From contig CAZKLD010000018.1 in assembly GCA_964553745.1 (NCBI GenBank), positions 1-26,247 on the forward strand: a stretch of 26,247 nucleotides of DNA. The letters run 5' to 3'. Each line of letters opens with the position of its first letter. Within the stretch, counting starts at the first letter, position 1. This stretch comes from STC-113 sp964553745 (GTDB taxonomy: Bacteria; Patescibacteriota; Gracilibacteria; BD1-5; UBA2023). This document shows positions 19,922 to 26,247 of this stretch, in pieces. The translations under genes were made by a program, and so were the position numbers. The notes beneath the pieces were generated by a model that saw only the letters and a program-made list of their open reading frames with translations, was not told where the DNA came from and did no database searches.

Positions 19922-22369
19922 ATGGGATACCTTGATGAAATAACAAAACAAAACCCTCAAAACCCTAATAATACTCCTCTCCAGAATCCACAACCTCAGC
20001 AAGTCCCTTGATGACTTTTATGAGAAATACTAAAAGCTCCTTTCGCACCAGATTCTCTCCCTCAGCCTAGTTCCACTGAACAGTCTGGTCAGATTTTTGC
20101 AGCAGCCGAAGAACAATCTCGGTCAGCAAGTCCGAGCTCATGAGCTGCTTGATGAGTTCCACCGGTTCAGCCGCCGCAGCAGAATTTGCAAGCACCGCAG
20201 CAACCAGAAAAAAAGAAGAAATCAAATGCTGATTTCTGAAGGATTTTCGGATCTATCTGATTAGCATGAGTTGTACTTTTTTCAGCGTTCATTGCTTATG
20301 TTGTCTTTAATCCGGATCAGGCACAATTCTTCATATCACTATGAATCAATCCTCAAGACATTAAAAATCTTCTAGGAAAGCTTGTAGACTATTCTTTCTG
20401 ATTGCTGACGGCGGTAATGTCGATAATCTCTCTCATATTCCTATTCACTGCTTTCGCCACAAAGAAAGAATATTCTAAGAAAAAGACAATCGCGACAATC
20501 ATATCAATATTCTCGATTATCGTTCTCTTTTGAGTGATTTCATTCTGGGCTTGGCTAGTAACTATCATATGAGCTACTGATTATGTAAATACAAGATGAA
20601 ACATCATCGTAAGGGATGTCGATCTGATGAAGTCTGAGAAATTCAAAGATGGATTGGATGAGGTTACGACATTTGATAATGTGATTTGACCAGTCACACT
20701 TCAATACGACCTTAGCGCTAATGCCCGAATCATATCGAAGGCTATCGAAATCACTTCATATGCTATTGATTTCGATTGAGACTGAACAGAGGATAAAGTA
20801 TGAGTGAATCCCGAAAAAGACACTGACATCATTTTCACTTTCGATAAGAAAAAATCATATGTACCGAAATGAAAATATGTTTGAAATGATAAGGTTACAT
20901 GAAAAGAAAAAGAATATGATATGGAACTTCCAGTCATAACCATTATCGGATTGGCAATACAATCTGAAATTGACGATAGGCAGTGATGAAAGAGGGTTAC
21001 AATTGACGTTTCTGATCTGAAAAAATTATGAAGGATGGATTTCTATCTTGAAGAACAGAGCTGACTGTTTTCTGACGCACCTGACAAATCCTATAATTGA
21101 TCAGATAAATATTCACCGCAAAGGACATTTAAGAATGAGTCGCTCATATGCTTGCTTGTGAAAAACAATCAGAAATCCTCAGAAAGCTGTGATAAGGTAT
21201 TTATAGTGTGAGCCGAATGACAAAATGATTTCTGATGAGAGATACTGAGCGAAAAAGATCCGCTTAGTCCGCTAATCGTAAACTTCAGTTTTCAGCCTAA
21301 AAACAAGGATACTTCGATAGCTTCTTATCTCTGGACTTTCGATGATAATACTCAGGAAGAAAAGGATACTGTAGAACATTCTTTCCTTGATTATTGAAAA
21401 CATAGCATAAAGCTCGAATTGAAGCTCGCAAACGGAACCACCTCTACTATCTATCAGGATATAAATATCCAGAAGCCTCTTGACCTATCAAAACCATCTT
21501 CCGATAATCCGTACGAGAATAATAATTCGTTGCTGAGAATAACTGATAAAAGCGGAAAATCTGTAATTGAAGGAACTTACAAAAGAGATTTGTCTATGTA
21601 TCACCTTAAGGTCTGAATCCCTCTTTCGCTAGATTTTGATGCGAGTTATGTAAAGGTTGATGAGAGGACATATGATCTGAGTAAGGTTGAATGGGACTTC
21701 AATGAAGACTGAAAATTCGAAAAATCTTGAGAGAAAATCACTTATAGCTTCCTTGAAAATAAGAAATATACGATACTTGCGAAATATACTTTCGTATCCA
21801 AACTGAGGAAAGATACTCAATCAATGGAAGAAAAGATCGTAGTCGAAGCTGACAAGAAAGATATTGATGTGCAGTTGAGCACTACGCAAGATTCAGATTA
21901 TGCTCCCACTGTCGTACATTTTGACTGATCTGCATCCCAAGTCAAGGAATGAATAATCACTAAGTTCACTTATGATTTCTGAGAATGAAAGGCAACTGTT
22001 GATGGTGACGCGAAGCAGGATTACAAATATAGATTCCCATGAGAATATATTGTCGAATTCACAGTTACGAAGGATGATTGAACAAAGCAATCTATCAAGA
22101 AAAAGGTAATATTGAAAGAAAAATCAAAAGATGTCATTATCAATACTTCTGTTTCTTCCGGTATAGTATGAAAAAAGATTGATTTTGATTCAGCGGGCTC
22201 TATCTGACAGATCGACACCTATAATTGGGATTTCTGAGACTGATCTCGATCTTCAGAACCAACACCAAGCCATGAGTATGCAGAAGCATGATCATATCAG
22301 ATCAAGCTGACACTCACATTTGCCGATTGAGTGATAAAATATTGAACAAAAAATCTTACAGTAAAATAA
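19922..22369 (+). CDS. Membrane-anchored multi-PKD surface protein (815 aa)
   Basis: The N-terminal 105 residues are Pro/Gln/Asn-rich and end in a Lys cluster (PEKKKKS). Three membrane helices follow at about 110-130, 158-178 and 189-218, with a basic loop (TKKEYSKKKT) between the second and third. This puts the N-terminus inside and the remaining 595 residues outside. The ectodomain has a DFDGDGTEDK acidic loop and at least four PKD-like modules: YLWTFDDNTQ (Trp471), VEWDFNEDGKFE (Trp591), FTYDFGEGK (about 684) and YNWDFGDGS (Trp769). The last is the best PKD match and ends at the C-terminus. It follows the giant PKD gene in the same orientation, suggesting a joint surface structure, but it lacks the LPxWLK tail. 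Many glycines of the PKD turns are TGA. Confidence 0.87.
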
Positions 22370-22370
22370 T

Positions 22371-23657
22371 ATGAAAAAACTGATACTATCATTGCTATCG
22401 CTTATTGCAAAGCGAATTATAAACAAGCAAAAGCCATTTGTAATCTGAATTACCTGAACAGTCGGAAAGACAACTGCGACCAATTTCGTATACGAATTCT
22501 TAAATGAGCTTTTTCCATGAGAAGCATATAAGTCTGAGTTTGATTATAACTGAGAATTTGGCTTACCGTTGACCATTCTGCAGTCAAAATCACCGAACAA
22601 GAATATTTTCTTATGGATTTATGTCTTTTTGAAAGGCATTTATCTCTCATTTAAAAATGACTATCCTAAATATCTTATCTTAGAATATGGAATAGATAGG
22701 GCAGGGGAGATGGAGTTTCTTCTGGATATAGTAAAGCCGAAAATCTGAATCGTCTTGAATGTTTCCCCGAATCATGTCACGCAATTCCCTGATTATAATG
22801 ACTATATTAAGGTTAAGGCTGCACTCTGACACAATTCTGAAATATTAATCTACAATGCAGATGATGAAGTTCTTTGCAAAGAATTTAAAAATCTTAAAAA
22901 TGCCAATTCTTATTGAGTGAACAATAATAAAGCAGAAATAATAGCTGAAAACATTGAATCGAATATAGACTGCCTCAGTTTTGATGTTATCAGCCCCGGA
23001 GAGAAGCTTAATGTGAAATATTCGCTTATCTGAGGACATCAGGTTTACAATATCCTCCCGATTTTTTCTCTTTCGAAGTTACTTCATGTACCTTTTTCTA
23101 AGACTGCGGAAATACTTTGAAACATTCAGGCACAGAAATGAAGATGAGCTATACTCAAATGAGTGAATGATTCTTCTATCATAGATTGAAGCTACAATGG
23201 ATGATTTCTTGCAATCTCAACAGGGGTAAGATATATGCAAAAATTAGATCCGAAATATAATAAAATACTTTTTCTTGGCGATATGAGGGAGCTATGACCG
23301 GAATCTAGGAAACTTCATACTGATCTGTCAGTTATATTAGAAGAGTGAAATGCTGATTTCATCGTACTTGTATGAGAAGAGATGAATAAATATGTTTTTG
23401 AGAGAGTTGCAAATGCTCTTGGCAGTCATAATGTCTATTGGTTCAACAGCTCAAGGGTTGCATGAGAGAAAATCCATGAACTTATTCTGAATAGCGAAAA
23501 GAAATCAGTTGTCTATGTAAAAGGGAGCCAGAATACAATTTTTCTAGAAGAATGAATCAAGAAATTCCTGTTCAATCTGCAAGATGCTTCAAAACTTTGC
23601 AGACAAAGCCCTTCTTGGCTTTCAATAAAAGAAGATTTTTTCTCGCAAATACTGTAA
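22371..23657 (+). CDS. murF: MurF-type Mur ligase lacking the N-terminal UDP-binding domain
   Basis: This 428-residue ATP-dependent ligase is of the type that adds D-Ala-D-Ala to the UDP-MurNAc peptide in peptidoglycan synthesis. The P-loop GITGTVGKTT lies at 26-35. The central domain has LNVSPNHVTQF. MurF-like landmarks are IIDGSYNGGFLAI (matching DD.YNANP) and ILFLGDMRELG, followed by the C-terminal domain with VYVKGSQNTIFLEEGIK. In typical MurF about 80-100 residues precede the P-loop; here only 25 hydrophobic/basic residues do. It may therefore be a shortened MurF or a related Mur-like ligase with another substrate. It starts one base after the PKD gene stop, so the two are likely co-transcribed. 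Confidence 0.8.
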
Positions 23658-23721
23658 TTCCACTTTACAAATTGTTCTTATTCGTTACTATAAGCCATAT
23701 TATTATTACTTTCCAAAAATT

Positions 23722-23970
23722 ATGTTTGCTGTAGCTTTTTGAATATACATATTGATAATGTTGGCAATCTGGTCATTTTTTCTGGTTGCAAAAGTCCATT
23801 TCTTCAAATTCAGAGAGTACAGCCAGATGATGGTGCCAATCACTAAGCTGATAATGCTAGCATTATTTGTCCTGACTTTCCTGTGAGCTTATTTCGTCTA
23901 TAATATCACAGGAGGAATCAAAGCACCCACTAAGACTGTCGAAGAAACCTGAACAAACGAAGTTTACTAA
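23722..23970 (+). CDS. Small two-helix membrane protein (82 aa)
   Basis: This is a short protein with two hydrophobic helices (about 3-22 and 41-60) separated by a basic loop (AKVHFFKFREYSQ). It ends in a polar tail (GGIKAPTKTVEETGTNEVY). Three glycines are TGA, and the frame fills the space between murF and a hairpin terminator, which supports it as a real gene. I do not recognise a family. The position after murF hints at an envelope role, but nothing in the sequence proves it. Confidence 0.65.
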
Positions 23971-24005
23971 AATTCACACAATCATTCTTGTCATTTTAAA
24001 GATTT

Positions 24006-24035
24006 TGGCTATAGTAAGTTTAGCCATATTTTTTA
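24006..24035 (+). terminator. Weak intrinsic terminator
   Basis: TGGCTA (24006-24011) pairs with TAGCCA (24021-24026) across a 9-base loop, followed by a T-rich run that extends almost to the next ATG. It would separate the murF group from the gene at 24046. Confidence 0.5.
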
Positions 24036-24045
24036 TTTTTATTTT

Positions 24046-25098
24046 ATGAATGCAGATTTAAATCATAGAGACCATATCAATCAAGCTAATGCGGGTGAGA
24101 AAGAGGATAAGAAAATAATAACAATTAAACTCTGTGTTGATAGCAATATAGACGATGTATTTAGATATTGTGATAACGTTAAGTTAACTTCCGATAAAAG
24201 ACACAAAAGAATAAATGATTCGATTGAGTATTTAATGCATCAGAGAAAATGATATCAAAATAAACTTATATTAACTACATGATCTGATTGAAGGCGTGAA
24301 AACGTTTCTCATGAATGACTCAAATCTAATTTGGAATTCATAATGCTAGAAAAACCAAGTCTAGAGATTGATTCAATTCACCCACGTTCAGTAAATGACT
24401 TGAAGTCCTTAATTTCAAAAAACGTTAGCTTTGTGCTAGATAGAACTGAAACTAAGATTGTTTGAATTGACAGATTGTCATATTTTGAAGAATCTATGCT
24501 ATTTCCAACTCGGATTTGGGATAGCTTGCCTATTTGGGGTAATTTAGAATTATATTCCGAGTTAAGGAAAATTGTGTCTGAAGAACTTGTGTCAATCCCA
24601 AAATGCCCGGATAAATTCCAAAAAAGGATGAAATGACATAAAAAAGCACTCAATGAATGAAAATCAAGTTTTAAAGACAAGAAATTTACATTATATGATT
24701 TAGATAAGAGTTTATTATTTTATGATCCTGAAAACGCAAATGAATGAGTTAAATATTGACCCTTGAGAGTCATTCAATATTCACTTGCACTTGCACTAAT
24801 AAAAAAAATCCGTAATATCTGATCTCATCCTGATTTTGTCGATCATCTGCCTACAAACATCCTTGATAGGTTGGATTTCTATTTAGAAGCCTGAATGATA
24901 AATGCATCGGCAGAAGAGACCAAAGAGATTAAGTATATTTACGCATATTTTCTTAAGATATATCATCAGATGCAATTTGAATTCGCTTTTTCTAATTGAA
25001 CCCAATTTCTTCTTTGAAAGGATGATATTCAAGATATGCGAGAAATGCTTGAATATCTTTCCAATGTCTTCATGAAAAAAGATACTTTAAAAATATAA
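24046..25098 (+). CDS. Hypothetical protein with GSDGR motif, possibly nucleotidyltransferase-like (350 aa)
   Basis: This is a soluble-looking protein with a charged N-terminus. A strand-turn segment LILTTGSDGRRENVSHEG followed by SNLEFIML resembles the GS-x-GR-x(n)-D.[DE] pattern of PII-uridylyltransferase/DUF294-type nucleotidyltransferases. The position of the first acidic metal ligand reads Asn, so catalysis is doubtful. The second half is helical, with KYGPLRVIQYSLALALIKKIR like the substrate-binding helices of such proteins. TGA is used as Gly throughout. Codon choice looks more TTA- and AAT-rich than in neighbours, which might reflect different ancestry or weak selection. It lies 12 bases before ychF. 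The family assignment is tentative. Confidence 0.7.
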
Positions 25099-25110
25099 TT
25101 TTAGAAATCA

Positions 25111-26199
25111 ATGAAAGTCTGAATAGTATGACTTCCTAATGTTGGAAAGTCTTCACTTTTTAATGTTTTGACCAAATCCTACGCAGCTGATGCGCAGAAT
25201 TTTCCTTTTTGTACGATTGAGCCTAATACTTGAATCGTAAATGTGAATGATTACAGATTAGAAGCATTGCAGAAAGCTGTCAATTGAATTAAGATTGTGC
25301 CTGCTAATGTCGAATTCGTCGATATAGCCGGTATTGTCGAGTGAGCCAGCAAATGAGAATGATTATGAAATAAATTCCTTGCCAACATAAGGGAGGCGGA
25401 TGCAATTTTGCAAGTCGTAAGGGTTTTTGAGGATTCTAATGTCCACCATGTTAGCTGAAATGTAAATCCTAGAAGAGATGCAGAAATAATAAATGCAGAG
25501 CTCATACTGGCTGATCTTGAGACTCTAGAGAAGAAGATGTGAGAAAATGATAAGAAAGCTAAAAGCTGAGATAAGGAGGCAAAAGCAAAACAAGAGATTT
25601 ATGTCAGACTTAAGCCGCATCTGGAATCAGGTAATCTTGCGATTACTCTCGATTTAGACGAAGATGAGAAATTGCTATTAAGAGATTTATATCTCCTTAC
25701 ATTCAAGCCTTTTATTTATGCATGCAATGTTGGTGAAACTCAGATGAACCTGAAGGAAGAGGATTTGAGACAAATCCTGGGAATAAATGATGCTTCGATC
25801 CAAGTTATGCCGATAAGCGTTAAGATGGAACTCGATATGATGGAATTCTCTCCTGAAGACAGGAAAGAATATCTTGAATCATATTGAATCACAGAAAATC
25901 CTACTGATAAGCTGATTAAAGAGTGTTATGATGCACTTGGGCTCCAGTATTATTTCACCGCTTGAGAAATAGAGGTAAGAGCATGGACAATCAAAAAGTG
26001 ATGGAAGGCTCCACAAGCTGCATGAAGGATACATACTGACTTTGAGAAAAAATTTATCAAAGCTGATGTTGTCAACTGGCAGGATCTGGTCGAAAACTGA
26101 TGATGGTCAAAAGCACGCGAACACTGAAAGGTGAAGATGGAATGAAAGGAATATGTTGTACAAGATTGAGATGTTATGCTTTTTAAGTTTTGAGGTTAA
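25111..26199 (+). CDS. ychF: Ribosome-binding GTPase/ATPase YchF
   Basis: This 362-residue Obg-related nucleotidase binds ribosomes and prefers ATP. The P-loop GLPNVGKSS lies at 7-15, switch II is VDIAGIVEGASKGEGLGN, and NVGE replaces the usual NKxD, as expected for YchF. A helical hairpin insert and a C-terminal TGS domain (TAGEIEVRAWTIKKG, then GRIHTDFEKKFIKADV) complete the family layout. By my count about 21 of 28 glycines are TGA and 7 are GGN. One stretch, EGASKGEGLGN, has four of five glycines as TGA. The gene is intact and ends 4 bases before a strong terminator. Confidence 0.98.
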
Positions 26200-26202
26200 T
26201 AT

Positions 26203-26239
26203 AAAAAAAATCCTCTCCGGATCGGAGAGGATTTTTTTT
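26203..26239. terminator. Strong intrinsic terminator
   Basis: A 9-base stem (TCCTCTCCG, 26211-26219, with CGGAGAGGA, 26223-26231) has a 3-base loop and is flanked by A- and T-runs that extend the pairing. It terminates ychF and could work on both strands. Confidence 0.9.
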
Positions 26240-26247
26240 GTTTGGAA

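Noticed and set aside
1..26247. The window as a decayed region of many short pseudogenes (apparent stops every few dozen codons)
   Set aside because: All apparent interruptions are TGA. With TGA as Gly the genes are full length with intact motifs.
1..26247. UGA as tryptophan (mycoplasma-type code 4)
   Set aside because: TGA falls on invariant glycines (P-loops, GHTGTLDP, CPCGSGKK) and conserved Trp positions use TGG.

Overview
The window reads correctly only if UGA (TGA) codes for glycine (translation table 25). With TAA and TAG as the only stops, the many short ORFs fuse into long genes, and TGA falls on invariant glycines: the SecA Walker A motif, the YchF P-loop, TruB GHTGTLDP, MurF GITGTVGKTT and the SecA zinc tail. 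UGA=Gly is known from two candidate phyla, Absconditabacteria (SR1) and Gracilibacteria (BD1-5/GN02), so this is almost certainly chromosomal DNA from one of them. The DNA is AT-rich and genes are closely spaced. Start codons follow AT-rich leaders with no clear Shine-Dalgarno sequence. I see no tRNA, rRNA, CRISPR array, insertion sequence or phage gene, and no gene-free stretch over 300 bases.

Layout. (1) 1-2306, plus: two tandem paralogues of a type IV pilin-like protein ending in a LamG/concanavalin-like lectin domain; the first is cut by the window edge. A bidirectional terminator follows. (2) 2382-3182, minus: TatD-family nuclease, divergent from nth (endonuclease III, 3290-3934, plus). 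(3) 3940-11979, minus: a co-directional housekeeping block. In transcription order it holds an unrecognised 418-residue protein, miaB, secA, lepB (signal peptidase I), an HD-domain hydrolase and truB. (4) 12148-14330, plus: two tandem HIT-family proteins and a membrane-anchored solute-binding protein. (5) 14414-22369, plus: two large surface proteins built from PKD-like Ig-fold modules. The first has 1796 residues: a signal peptide, a VirB2-like two-helix segment, about nine PKD-like modules, a calcium-loop-like segment, a third membrane helix and a Pro/Glu-rich tail with six LPxWLK motifs. The second has 815 residues: a Pro/Gln-rich N-terminus, three membrane helices and at least four PKD-like modules. 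(6) 22371-26199, plus: a MurF-type ligase without the usual N-terminal domain, a small two-helix membrane protein, an unrecognised protein with a GSDGR motif, and the GTPase YchF, closed by a strong terminator.

How it fits together. The block from secA to lepB provides export and signal-peptide removal. The pilin-lectins, the solute-binding protein and the PKD proteins are its likely clients, and the MurF-like ligase makes wall precursor. Cultivated or enriched members of these phyla live attached to other bacteria, so the pilin-lectins and the PKD proteins are good candidates for host-contact structures; that role is inference. The most unusual element is the giant PKD protein with its repeated LPxWLK tail.
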